Assembly: GCF_022865125.1 (NCBI RefSeq)
Contig: NZ_CP094828.1
Span: 1,240,001 to 1,304,000, forward strand
Reading direction: 5' to 3'
DNA: 64,000 nt
Origin: Acuticoccus sp. I52.16.1
Lineage (GTDB): Bacteria; Pseudomonadota; Alphaproteobacteria; Rhizobiales; Amorphaceae
The notes beneath the pieces were generated by a model. The model was not told where the DNA came from and did no database searches. It worked only from the letters and a program-made list of their open reading frames with translations. Positions 18,246 to 27,027 of this stretch are shown here, in pieces. Each line of letters starts with the position of its first letter. The stretch's first letter is position 1. The position numbers were made by a program, and so were the translations under genes.

Positions 18246-21200
18246 TCAGAACTCCAGGTTCAGGCGCAGCGCGGCGCCGTACTCGTCGCGGTTGTCACTC
18301 CACTCGCCGTTCACGTTCGCCTGCAACGAGAGGCCTTTCGGGCCGCTCAGCCGGGCACCGAGATCGAGCCGGGCCGTCAGCGCGTCGAGACCGTGCTCGA
18401 TCGACATCACGTCGTTGCCGGCCGAGTTGATCAGCTCGGCGCCGACGTCCACGTCGTCGTTGCCGATGATGTAGTCGAGCCCGGCACGGGCATAGGGGCG
18501 CAGGCTCCAGTCCTCGCGCAGCCCGATTTCGCCGTTGAGCGTCAGCGCGGGCGAGATCGTGTAGAACGTCTCCCCGTGGCTCTTCACCCGCAGCGCCGTC
18601 ACCGCGCCGTCCTCGGTGAACCCGTCCGAGTAGATGTGGGTCACGCGGCCGGCCAGTTCCGGGGTCAGCGAAAGTGCGCCTTCGTCCCAATTGCCGAGGG
18701 CGATCTCGTAGCGGATGACCGCGCTGCCGCCGATGAAGCCGCCCTGCTGGTCCGCCGTGAGCCGATCGCCGGCATAGTCGTGGCGCGTCACGTCATAGTC
18801 CGCGAGGCCGCCCGAGAGGCCGACCCCCACCTCGGCGGCGCCGAACACCCGGCCCAGATAGGCACCGGCCTGGTAGCGCTGGCCGTCGCTGGAGGAGCCG
18901 ACCTGATTGTCCTGGATGTCGGCGTCCTCATAGGAGACGCCGGCGGCGATGCGCCAGTCCTCGCCGATGACCGCCGACCCGCCTGCGCTGAACTGCAAGG
19001 TCGTGCTGTCGTAGCCGAAGTTGTCGGCCGAGTTGCTGTGATGCTCGGTGGACGTGGCGAACTGCGCCCAGGCACAGCCGACGCGTGCCTCGCCGACCGT
19101 CACCCCGCCGTTGACCTCGCAGCTCTCCAGCGTGCGCATGAAGCGCTGGTTCGAGCGGAAGGTGAGCGCGTCGTTGATCGCATAGGGTTCGGGGCTGAGG
19201 CGGCGGTAGATCGCGTTGAGCTCGGCGTTGGAGCCGGCGTTCAGGAGCGCCTGCACCAGCGGGTCGAGGACGTGGCTCGCACCCGCCACGGCGCCGTCGG
19301 CGGCACGCGCATGGGCGTTGTCGGTCGACAGGAAGGCGATCGCGTCGTCGGCCGCCTGGGACTGCGCCCGGGACTGCCGCCGGCGGGACGCGTCGTGATC
19401 GGCGACGGTCTCCTGCACCTCTTTGACGTTGTGGCCGCCGCCTGTGTCGGCCGTCATGTCGACCGTGTAGGAGACCTGGTAGGCCCGGCCGCTGGCGGCG
19501 ACGCTGCCGGTCGCCGTGATCAGCGCCGAGCCGGTGTCGATCTTCAGCTCGGACGCGTCGGCCGTCAGAGTGCCGTCGTCGGTCGACACGATGGTCAGGG
19601 TGCCGCTGTCGGCCGACCGGGTGACGGCGTTGAGGATGTTGAACTCGATGTCGCCCGCGACCGAGACGTTGCCGAGGCTCGCGACCTCGATCAGGTCCGA
19701 CGTCGGCGTCCCGGCGAAGTCGGCGTCGACCACGTAGCTGCCGTCCTTGGCGAACGTCACCGTACCGGCGTTCAGCGTCGTGGTCTGGATGTTCGCCACC
19801 GCACCGCTGCCGCCGGGCGAGATGGTGCCGTGGTTGACGTAGGTCGCGCCGGGGCCTCCGAGGTCCACCGTGGCGCCGGGCGAGAACGTGGCCCCGGCGC
19901 GGTTGGTGAAGGTCGTCGGGTGGGCCGACATGTCGATCGAGCCGACGATCACGCCGAAGTTGTCCACCGTGTCGACGTTGGCGCCGCCGCCGGCCGGGGC
20001 GGTGCCGAAGTCGTTGTCGACCAGGGTTCCGTCGGCGTCGACGATCGCGGCACTGACGGCCGAGGTGATGGCCATGCCGGCGGTGCCGGAGGCGTTCTCG
20101 ATGGTGCCGTAGTTGAGCACCGCATTGGTGAAACCGTCCGCGAGGGCGATGCCGGCGAGGGCGCCGGAGACGGTCGCCCCTTCCGCCACGGTGACGGTGA
20201 TGGCGCCATTGTCGACCGCCTTGGTGCCGGTGGAGACCGTCTGGCCGCTGGCCACCGCGTCGTCGCTGAGGCCGGAGGTGATGCTCTGGGCGAACACACC
20301 GTAGCCGCTCGAGGTGATGTCGGCGTCGACCTCGACCTCGACCTTGCCGCTGACGCCGCTGCCGGAGGCGCTCTGGGCGAAGATGCCGTGCGCCTCCGCT
20401 CCGGAGGTCACGATGGCAGCCTTGCTGTGCACCGTGACGGAGCCACCCTGTCCGGCCAGCCCGGCGGTGCCCCAGAACGAGCTGATGTCGCCCAGGATGT
20501 CGCCGGTCTGGTTGGTGAGGTCGTTGCCCAGGCGCGTGATCGTGCCGACGTCGTGCCCGCCGGTCGAGCCGCCCGCACCGCCGACGCTCTGCGCGATGAT
20601 GCCGATGGCGCCGTCGCCGCTGGTGGTGATCGCAGCTTGGTTCTCGACCGTGACGTTGCCGCCGTTGCCGCCGGCCCCGGGCCCGTCGTCGCTGATCACC
20701 TTGAGGGCGTAGTTGATGCCGAACCCGGCGATATAGTTCTTCAGGTTCGTCGCGCCGGCACCTCCGGTCGCACCGGAAATGGGGTACTTCAGGTCGCCGG
20801 CGATGCCGCCGCCGCCGCCCACGCTCTGGGCGTAGATGCCGTGCCCGTGGGCGCCGCTGGTCACGATGGTGCCCGCGTTCAGCGTGACGTGCACGTCGTC
20901 GCCGTCACCGCCGGCGCCGCCCGTGCCGCCGAAGCCCACGCCCCCGGTCGCCGAGTTTCCGGCGTTGCCGCCGAGGCCGCCGCCACCGCCGACGCTCTGG
21001 GCGAGGACGCCGTAGGCGCGCAGGCCGCTGGTCGTGATCGCGCCCTTCTTGTGCGTGACCTCGACGATGCCGCCGTCGCCGGAGGCGCCGCCCGAGCCAC
21101 CCATCGAGAGCGAGTAGGTCCAGCCGTCGACCGAGATCGGGGCCGCGCTCAGAACGGTGTCGAGGTCGGAGACGTAGGTGTTGCTGACGACGTCGGTCGG

Positions 21201-24200
21201 GACGCCGATTTCGCCCTCGCCACCGGCGCCGCCGCCGCCGCCGACGCTCTGCGCGAAGATGGCGATGGCGTCGTCGCCCGAGGTGGTGACGGAGCCGGCG
21301 TTCGTGACCGTGACCTTCTTGCCGTCGCCGGCCGCGCCGCCCGAGCCGCCGTGCTGCACGGCGTAGTTGATCGTGGTCTTGGCGGCGGCTTCCTTCGCCT
21401 TCTGCACCGTGCCGGTATCGTTGGTGCCGCAGGCGTCGGCGAGTGAGCCGTCCACCGTGCCGCTGCGGAACAGGCCGACCTTGGCCCCCAGCTTCTTCAG
21501 CGCCGCGGTGGCCGAAGGGACCCCGCAGGACTTGCCGAAGATGATCTGCTGCGAGCCGGCGCTGCCGCCCGCGCCGCCGCCGCCGCCCACGCTCTGTGCG
21601 AAGAGGCCGCGGGCACTGGCGCCAGTGGTGACGATGTCGCCCGAGTTGGCGAGCGTGACGGCACCGCCGTCGCCCGCGGTACCGCCGCTGCCGCCGAACG
21701 CCATCTGAATGTCGATGATCTTGGAGCGGTTGTCGGTATCGGCGCCGTCGGCGACGCCGTAGGTCCCGGTGAAGGCGCCGCCGCCGGCCCCGCCGCCTCC
21801 GCCCACGCTCTGGGCATAGACGGCGAAGGCGCTGATGCCGCCGGTCGTGACGTCGGAGGCGTTGGTGACCTGGACGGTGCCGCCATTTCCGCCGCCGCCG
21901 CCGCTGCCGCCGAACGAGGCGCCGGCCGCGATCGTCACCGCGTTCTGGTCAGAGCTGCTGCCGAAGTTCGCGGCGCTGAAGTCGAGCACGCGGGAGGCAC
22001 CGCCGTGACCGCCGCCGCCGCCGATGCTCTGGCCGAAGACGCCGAAGGCTTGCAGGCCCTGCGTGGAGACCGCCCCGCCCGACTGCTTGAGCTTGACCGT
22101 GTTGCCGGCGCCCCCCGCGCCACCGGTCCCGCCGATCGCGACGTTGGCCTGGAACGAACCGGAGACGCCGGCGCCGCCGCTGTAGGCCGAGCCGCCCGCG
22201 CCACCGCCACCGCCGACGCTCTGTGCGACGACGGCCGTGGCGTAGTCGCCCTGGGTCGACACGGCGCCACTGCCGGTGAGCGTGACGGTGCCGCCATCGC
22301 CCCCCTCGCCGCCCGTACCGCCGACGCCGACGTTGGCGAGCAGGGACTTGCTCGTCGTCGTGATGCCGCCGTCGACCGTCGTGCCGCCGACGCCGCCGCT
22401 GCCGCCGACGCTCTGGGTGAAGACACCGTAGGCGGCGAACCCGGAGGTGGTGACCGTGGCGGCAGTGTCGACCGTGACCGCGCCGCCGGTGTTGCCGTTG
22501 CCGCCGTCGCCGCCGACGCCGACATTGACCGAGGTCGACTGACCGGACGAGACGCTGGCCGCGAGCCCCATCCCGCCGTCGCCGCCGCCGCCGCCGACCG
22601 ACTGCGCCATCAGCGCGATCGAGCCTTGGCCGGTGGTGGCGATCGTCGCGGTGTCGGCGAGGGTGACGTTGACCACGCCGCCGGTCATGCCGGAGCCGCC
22701 GCCGCCGGCGACCGAGACGTCGACGTTGGCGTTGAGCGTGCCTGCCGCGAGCGACATCGAGCCGGCCAGGCCGCCGGAGCCGCCCGTTCCGCCGACGCTC
22801 TGGACGAACGCACCGTACGCGCCGGAGCCGCTCGTGCTGATCGCTTCGGTGATGGTGACGTCGACCTCGCCGCCCGCGCCGGCGTCGCCGCCCGAGCCGC
22901 CGACCGTGGTCTCGACCGAGACGGTGGCAGAGTCGTCGTCCGAACCGCCGGAGCCGGAATCGCCGACGAGGTTGGCCGTCAGCGACCCGGAGACGGCGAA
23001 GCCGCCATTACCGCCGCCGCCGCCGACCGACTGCGCCATGATGCCGTGCGCCTTCGAGCCGCTGGTGGTGATCGCGCCCTCGGAGTGGACGGTGACCTTG
23101 CCCGAGCCGTTGCCGGTGCCGCCGTCCGCCCCGACCGAGACGCCGACGCCGGACGCCTGAAGGCTGCCCGAGACGGCGAACCCGCCATCGCCGCCGCCGC
23201 CGCCGATCGACTGCGCCAGAATGCCGTACGCCTGGGCGCCGGTGGTGGTGAGCGCGCCGGTGTTGTGGACGGTGACGTCCTTGGCGACGTTGCCTTCGCC
23301 GGCGCTGCCGCCCAACGTGGTGCGCAGCGAGACCGACTGGGACGGGTCGGACGTCCCCGCCAGGGTGAAGTCGGCCGCGAAACCGCCGCTGCCGCCGCCA
23401 CCGCCGACCGACTGGGCCAGGATCGCGTGCCCCAGCCCGCCCGACGTGCCGATCGCGCCGGAGTTCGTCACGTCCACCGTGCCGCCGTTGCCGCCGCTGT
23501 TGCCGCTGCCGCCGATGGTGGCGTTGATCGCGGCGCTGCTCTTGCCGTCGCCGAAGCCGATCTGCCCCGTCGCCGCGAAGCCGCCGTTGCCGCCGCCGCC
23601 GCCGACCGACTGGGCCATGATGCCGCGCGAGTTCTTGCCGGCGGCGGTGATGTCGCCGGTGTTGGTAACGGTGACGGCGTCGCCGTCGCTGCCGGCCCCG
23701 CCGGTGCCGCCGAGCGTGAGGGCGACCGGGACCAGCGTCACCGCGCCGTCGACCGCGAAGCCGCCGTTGCCGCCACCGCCGCCGATCGACTGCGCCCGGA
23801 TTCCGTCGGCGTTGGACTTGGTGGTCGTGATCGCCCCGTCGTTGACCACCGTCACGGTGCCGCCCTGCGATCCGGCGCCGCCGCTGCCGCCGACCGTGGG
23901 GCTGATCGAGGTCGTGCCGCTGAGGCTGCCGGTGATGGCGAAGCCGCCGTTGCCGCCGCCGCCGCCGATCGACTGGGCGAGGAGGCCGACGGAGTGGGCC
24001 CCGCCGGTGGTGATCGCGCCCTCGTTGGTGACCGTCACGGTCCCGCCCGACGTTCCCGCGCCGCCGGCCCCGCCGAAGGTCGGGTTGACGGAGGCGATGC
24101 CGAGGCCGGCACCGATCGCCCATCCGCCGTCGCCGCCGCCGCCGCCGAGGCTCTGGGCGAGGATGCCGTAGGAGCTGTTTCCGCTCGTCGTCAGCGTCCC

Positions 24201-26276
24201 GCGGCTGGTGACGGTGACCGTCGAGCCGGTTCCGCCGCTGCCGCCGTCGCCGCCGAAGGCGGTGGTGAGGGAGAGGTCGCTGCCCGCCGCCACCGAGAGG
24301 TCGAACCCGCCGTGACCGCCGCCGCCGCCCTGGGAGGTCGCGGAGATCGCGTCGGCCTTGAGACCGGAGGTGGTGATGTCGCTGTCGGCCCAGACCGTGA
24401 CCGCGTCGGCGTTGCCACCGCTGCCGCCGGCGCCGCCGAACCCGAACGAGAGAGACGTGCCGACCGAGGCCGAGACCGGCAGCGAGAACCCGCCATAGCC
24501 GCCGCCGCCGCCGACGCTCTGGGCGAGGATGCCGCCCGCCGAGTTGCCTTTGGTGGTGATCGTCCCGGTGTGGGCGGCCTGCACGGCCGCGGCATTGCCG
24601 CCGGCCCCGCCCGTGCCGCCGATGGAGACGCTGCCCGCGAACACGGACCCGACCGCGACCGACACGTCGAACCCGCCCGCGCCGCCGCCGCCGCCGACGC
24701 TCTGGGCGAAGACGCCCGCGGCGCGATCGCCCTCGGTGTCCAGCGTCGTGCGGGCGGTGATCGGGGTGCTGCCGGCGTTGAAGCCGTTGGAGTAATTGAC
24801 GCTCACCGTATCGCTGTCGCCGCCGGTGCCGCCGGTGCCGCCGACCCCGAAGCTCACGCCGGCGCTGACGCTGACCGAGCCGCCCCCCGCGCCGCCGCCG
24901 CCGCCGACGCTCTGCGCGAAGATCGCGGTGGCGTCGTTGCCCTTGGTCTGAAGGATCCCGTCGGTGTGCGTGACCTCGACCGTGCCGCTGGTGCCGCCCG
25001 AGCCGCCGGTGCCCGCCACCACATAGGCGCCCGCCGCGAACCCGCCGGCGCCCCCGCCACCGCCGACGCTTTGCGCCAGGATCGCCTGCGCCTGGCTGCC
25101 GCTGGTCGTGATCGCGCCGCTGTTGGTCACGGTGACGTCGCCGCCGGTGCCGCCGGCGAACGCATTGCCCGCGCTGGAGAAGATGAGGCCCGAGGCCCCG
25201 CCCCCGCCCGAATAGCCGCCGACCGACTGCGCCGAGATGCCGGTCGAGTAGTCGCCGGTCGTGGTTAGCGCGCCGCTGTTGGTGATGCTGGCGGTGCCGC
25301 CATTGCCGGCCCCGCCGCCGCTGCTGCCGTCGCCGAAGATGCTGCCGGGCTGGCCGGAATTGCCGCCACCGCCGAAGCTGTTGGCGACGATCGCGCTGGC
25401 GGAGGCGCCGCTGGTGACGATGGTCGCGACGTTGTCGACCTGCGCGAGCTTGCCGTCCGCGCCGGAGCCGCCGACACCAGGGTTGGCGTCGATCGAATTG
25501 GCCTGGCCGGCGGAACCACCGTACCCGCCCCAGCTGGCCGCCAGGATACCGGCGTTGTTGTCACCCGAGGTGGTGACGACCGAGCGGCTGGAGGTGGTCG
25601 TCACGCTGGCCGTGGCGCCATCGCCGCCCATGCCGCCGGCGCCGGAGTAGGCCTCGGCGGGCGCCTCGGCGTTGCCTCCGAGCCCCCCGCCGCCACCGAA
25701 GCTGAACGCATAGAGGGCCGCGCCCTGGGCCGAGGTGAGGTTGCCGCTGTCGAGCGTCAGCGTGGCGTCGCCGGCCACCGTGCCCTGTCCGCCGTCGCCG
25801 CCATAGGCGTTTTCGATGATGTTGTTGACCGACTTGCCGGCGCTGCCGAGCCCGCCGTCGCTGCGAGCGAGGGCGAGGCCCTCCTCGAAACCGTCGCTGG
25901 TGCCGGCGGTCGGGGCCGAGCGGGTCAGCGTATTGCCGTCGCCGAGGTCGACCGTGACTTCGACCGACGTGGGTGCGTTGTTCAACGACGGGTCGTAGTC
26001 GGGGCTCTCGTAGGTGCCGATCACGGCACGCGTGTCGTCGTCCGTCGCCAGGGTGGCATCACCGCCGATAGTCTCGATGGTGAGCTGCGTGACCCCTTGG
26101 TTGGGGTAGTAGGCGCCCCCGCTCGGCAGCGCGCCGGTGCAGGTGACGATCGAGCCGGTCGTGCAGTCGGCCAACGCCGGGCCGGCCAAGTATCCGACGA
26201 GAAATGGTGTGACGAGCGCGGTGCTCGAAAGCCAAGTGTACAGCGCCCCGGAGCGTGATGAGGAGTGCATGAACAT
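18246..26276 (-). CDS. Giant Gly-rich repeat autotransporter with C-terminal beta-barrel
   Basis: About 2,676 residues. A signal peptide with a long polar start (SGALYTWLSSTALVTPFLVG, cleavage near ALA-DC) opens the protein. The passenger holds about 29 copies of a 60-90-residue unit: GGxGGxGGxVTVTNxG, then ITTxG, then GILAQSVGGGGGxGGFA. Early and late units are degenerate. Residues about 1570-1640 are a non-repetitive insert with two Cys. The last 285 or so residues form an autotransporter barrel ending in the terminal Phe of LNLEF. Such proteins display the passenger on the outer surface, usually for adhesion or biofilm. ATG at 26276 is preferred, with AGGA 11 bases before it; ATG at 26270 is equally close. 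A 7-base inverted repeat lies 55 bases upstream. The gene faces tRNA-Ser tail to tail, 12 bases apart. Confidence 0.92.
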   Translation of the reverse strand: MFMHSSSRSGALYTWLSSTALVTPFLVGYLAGPALADCTTGSIVTCTGALPSGGAYYPNQGVTQLTIETIGGDATLATDDDTRAVIGTYESPDYDPSLNNAPTSVEVTVDLGDGNTLTRSAPTAGTSDGFEEGLALARSDGGLGSAGKSVNNIIENAYGGDGGQGTVAGDATLTLDSGNLTSAQGAALYAFSFGGGGGLGGNAEAPAEAYSGAGGMGGDGATASVTTTSSRSVVTTSGDNNAGILAASWGGYGGSAGQANSIDANPGVGGSGADGKLAQVDNVATIVTSGASASAIVANSFGGGGNSGQPGSIFGDGSSGGGAGNGGTASITNSGALTTTGDYSTGISAQSVGGYSGGGGASGLIFSSAGNAFAGGTGGDVTVTNSGAITTSGSQAQAILAQSVGGGGGAGGFAAGAYVVAGTGGSGGTSGTVEVTHTDGILQTKGNDATAIFAQSVGGGGGAGGGSVSVSAGVSFGVGGTGGTGGDSDTVSVNYSNGFNAGSTPITARTTLDTEGDRAAGVFAQSVGGGGGAGGFDVSVAVGSVFAGSVSIGGTGGAGGNAAAVQAAHTGTITTKGNSAGGILAQSVGGGGGYGGFSLPVSASVGTSLSFGFGGAGGSGGNADAVTVWADSDITTSGLKADAISATSQGGGGGHGGFDLSVAAGSDLSLTTAFGGDGGSGGTGSTVTVTSRGTLTTSGNSSYGILAQSLGGGGGDGGWAIGAGLGIASVNPTFGGAGGAGTSGGTVTVTNEGAITTGGAHSVGLLAQSIGGGGGNGGFAITGSLSGTTSISPTVGGSGGAGSQGGTVTVVNDGAITTTKSNADGIRAQSIGGGGGNGGFAVDGAVTLVPVALTLGGTGGAGSDGDAVTVTNTGDITAAGKNSRGIMAQSVGGGGGNGGFAATGQIGFGDGKSSAAINATIGGSGNSGGNGGTVDVTNSGAIGTSGGLGHAILAQSVGGGGGSGGFAADFTLAGTSDPSQSVSLRTTLGGSAGEGNVAKDVTVHNTGALTTTGAQAYGILAQSIGGGGGDGGFAVSGSLQASGVGVSVGADGGTGNGSGKVTVHSEGAITTSGSKAHGIMAQSVGGGGGNGGFAVSGSLTANLVGDSGSGGSDDDSATVSVETTVGGSGGDAGAGGEVDVTITEAISTSGSGAYGAFVQSVGGTGGSGGLAGSMSLAAGTLNANVDVSVAGGGGSGMTGGVVNVTLADTATIATTGQGSIALMAQSVGGGGGDGGMGLAASVSSGQSTSVNVGVGGDGGNGNTGGAVTVDTAATVTTSGFAAYGVFTQSVGGSGGVGGTTVDGGITTTSKSLLANVGVGGTGGEGGDGGTVTLTGSGAVSTQGDYATAVVAQSVGGGGGAGGSAYSGGAGVSGSFQANVAIGGTGGAGGAGNTVKLKQSGGAVSTQGLQAFGVFGQSIGGGGGHGGASRVLDFSAANFGSSSDQNAVTIAAGASFGGSGGGGGNGGTVQVTNASDVTTGGISAFAVYAQSVGGGGGAGGGAFTGTYGVADGADTDNRSKIIDIQMAFGGSGGTAGDGGAVTLANSGDIVTTGASARGLFAQSVGGGGGAGGSAGSQQIIFGKSCGVPSATAALKKLGAKVGLFRSGTVDGSLADACGTNDTGTVQKAKEAAAKTTINYAVQHGGSGGAAGDGKKVTVTNAGSVTTSGDDAIAIFAQSVGGGGGAGGEGEIGVPTDVVSNTYVSDLDTVLSAAPISVDGWTYSLSMGGSGGASGDGGIVEVTHKKGAITTSGLRAYGVLAQSVGGGGGLGGNAGNSATGGVGFGGTGGAGGDGDDVHVTLNAGTIVTSGAHGHGIYAQSVGGGGGIAGDLKYPISGATGGAGATNLKNYIAGFGINYALKVISDDGPGAGGNGGNVTVENQAAITTSGDGAIGIIAQSVGGAGGSTGGHDVGTITRLGNDLTNQTGDILGDISSFWGTAGLAGQGGSVTVHSKAAIVTSGAEAHGIFAQSASGSGVSGKVEVEVDADITSSGYGVFAQSITSGLSDDAVASGQTVSTGTKAVDNGAITVTVAEGATVSGALAGIALADGFTNAVLNYGTIENASGTAGMAITSAVSAAIVDADGTLVDNDFGTAPAGGGANVDTVDNFGVIVGSIDMSAHPTTFTNRAGATFSPGATVDLGGPGATYVNHGTISPGGSGAVANIQTTTLNAGTVTFAKDGSYVVDADFAGTPTSDLIEVASLGNVSVAGDIEFNILNAVTRSADSGTLTIVSTDDGTLTADASELKIDTGSALITATGSVAASGRAYQVSYTVDMTADTGGGHNVKEVQETVADHDASRRRQSRAQSQAADDAIAFLSTDNAHARAADGAVAGASHVLDPLVQALLNAGSNAELNAIYRRLSPEPYAINDALTFRSNQRFMRTLESCEVNGGVTVGEARVGCAWAQFATSTEHHSNSADNFGYDSTTLQFSAGGSAVIGEDWRIAAGVSYEDADIQDNQVGSSSDGQRYQAGAYLGRVFGAAEVGVGLSGGLADYDVTRHDYAGDRLTADQQGGFIGGSAVIRYEIALGNWDEGALSLTPELAGRVTHIYSDGFTEDGAVTALRVKSHGETFYTISPALTLNGEIGLREDWSLRPYARAGLDYIIGNDDVDVGAELINSAGNDVMSIEHGLDALTARLDLGARLSGPKGLSLQANVNGEWSDNRDEYGAALRLNLEF
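18800..25700 (-). repeat. Coding tandem repeats of the autotransporter passenger
   Basis: The DNA repeats the codons for QSVGGGGG some two dozen times, seen on the plus strand as runs of (GCC)n-GAC-GCTCTG about every 200-280 bases, for example near 20810, 21240, 22210, 23040, 23590, 24510 and 24690. The units are imperfect copies. The precise span of repeat units inside the gene is roughly 20280-25700; the remainder towards 18246 codes for spacer and barrel. Confidence 0.7.
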
Positions 26277-26330
26277 TGGAAATATCCTGCTCTGAAACTC
26301 AAATGCGGCGACTGCAAACGTATGACATAA

Positions 26331-26348
26331 AGTCGCAAGACTGCGACT
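26331..26348. promoter_or_regulatory. Inverted repeat upstream of autotransporter
   Basis: AGTCGCA-4-TGCGACT, perfect 7-base arms, 55 bases before the autotransporter start and so in the expected promoter zone. A candidate operator; the regulator is unknown. Confidence 0.4.
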
Positions 26349-26861
26349 CCGAAGCCTAGAGGCCGCCATCAAAGCGCCCGATATGTGCTCTGTGCGCAAC
26401 ACCAACCTGAGGTGACGGCATCCCCGCGCCCCTCTCGCCGTCCCCGTCAGATGCGATCGGTGATCGGCGGCTTCTCTAGCTTGACGAAGTCTGGATGCGT
26501 TCTGTCGCGCAACATAAAGTTGGCAATTTCCAGCTTGGTTCGATCTTTCGAGCGGCAGACCGGGCGACACGTTCTAGGATTGAAACGTTGGCTGCTCGGG
26601 TATTCCAGATTTAGATTTGGCCGCACCGGCGCAATTGCCACGCTCTTCCGCAACCTTCGGATCGCGGGAGGGAACGGCTGAACGCCGAGAGAGACGTCGC
26701 ACCGGGAATACCTCCTCGCCCGCCCGATCGGACCGAGGCGGGTGGCGGGCGCCACCGCATTTATCCTCGCGTGCGTGGATGCCCGGAGGGAAGGATCGGG
26801 GGACAGGCGCCGGGTACTCTTCGTTCAATATATTGATATGTGCCGTCGTTTTTTGCATCGG

Positions 26862-26888
26862 ATCTTGCGCGTCAGAATGGCGCAAGAT
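26862..26888. promoter_or_regulatory. Inverted repeat ATCTTGCGC-9-GCGCAAGAT
   Basis: Perfect 9-base arms with a 9-base spacer, 140 bases upstream of the DUF6159-like gene. The spacing, two half-sites 18 bases apart, suits a dimeric DNA-binding protein. A related site lies at 26970. Confidence 0.45.
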
Positions 26889-26969
26889 ATTCTCGCCACT
26901 TCGATGCCATCCTGTGCGGCCAGTTCATGTCCTGCCTGCCGGCCATCTTCCATACCTGTGGTATTCGCG

Positions 26970-26983
26970 GCAAGACATCTTGC
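26970..26983. promoter_or_regulatory. Inverted repeat GCAAGA-2-TCTTGC
   Basis: Shares the TCTTGC half-site with the repeat at 26862 and lies 45 bases before the start at 27028. ACTTGCGC follows at 26986. Together these suggest a multi-site operator. Confidence 0.4.
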
Positions 26984-27027
26984 AACTTGCGCGACTCCTT
27001 GCGCACGGCCCGAGCGAGAGTGACCCG

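Larger units (their letters stand above)
26277..27027. other. 751-base non-coding region with inverted repeats
   Basis: No convincing gene is seen between the autotransporter and the DUF6159-like gene, which are divergent. Stretches around 26490-26650 and 26810-26990 are AT-richer than the rest of the window. It contains the palindrome CAATATATTG (26826-26835) and the inverted repeats annotated at 26331, 26862 and 26970. Open frames of about 100 codons on both strands lack family features; a decayed gene is possible. Confidence 0.6.

Noticed and set aside
18069-21446. A 1,125-codon open frame on the plus strand opposite the autotransporter
   Set aside because: It is the shadow of the Gly-rich repeat codons in GC-rich DNA, has no domain or signal, and runs over the tRNA-Ser gene.
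22005-25268. A 1,087-codon open frame on the plus strand
   Set aside because: Same cause: low-complexity Ala/Gly/Arg/Asp text opposite the repeat region, with no known family pattern.
20280-25700. Regularly spaced repeats that might suggest a CRISPR array
   Set aside because: The repeats are in frame within one large gene, imperfect and Gly-codon based, with no cas genes nearby.
26385-26755. Open frames of about 100 codons on both strands in the autotransporter upstream region
   Set aside because: No family match recognised, no good ribosome sites, and both overlap AT-rich, repeat-bearing DNA; kept as non-coding.
18144-27027. The autotransporter as an island inserted at tRNA-Ser
   Set aside because: No integrase and no second copy of the tRNA 3' end was seen on the far side; composition of the gene matches the genome.
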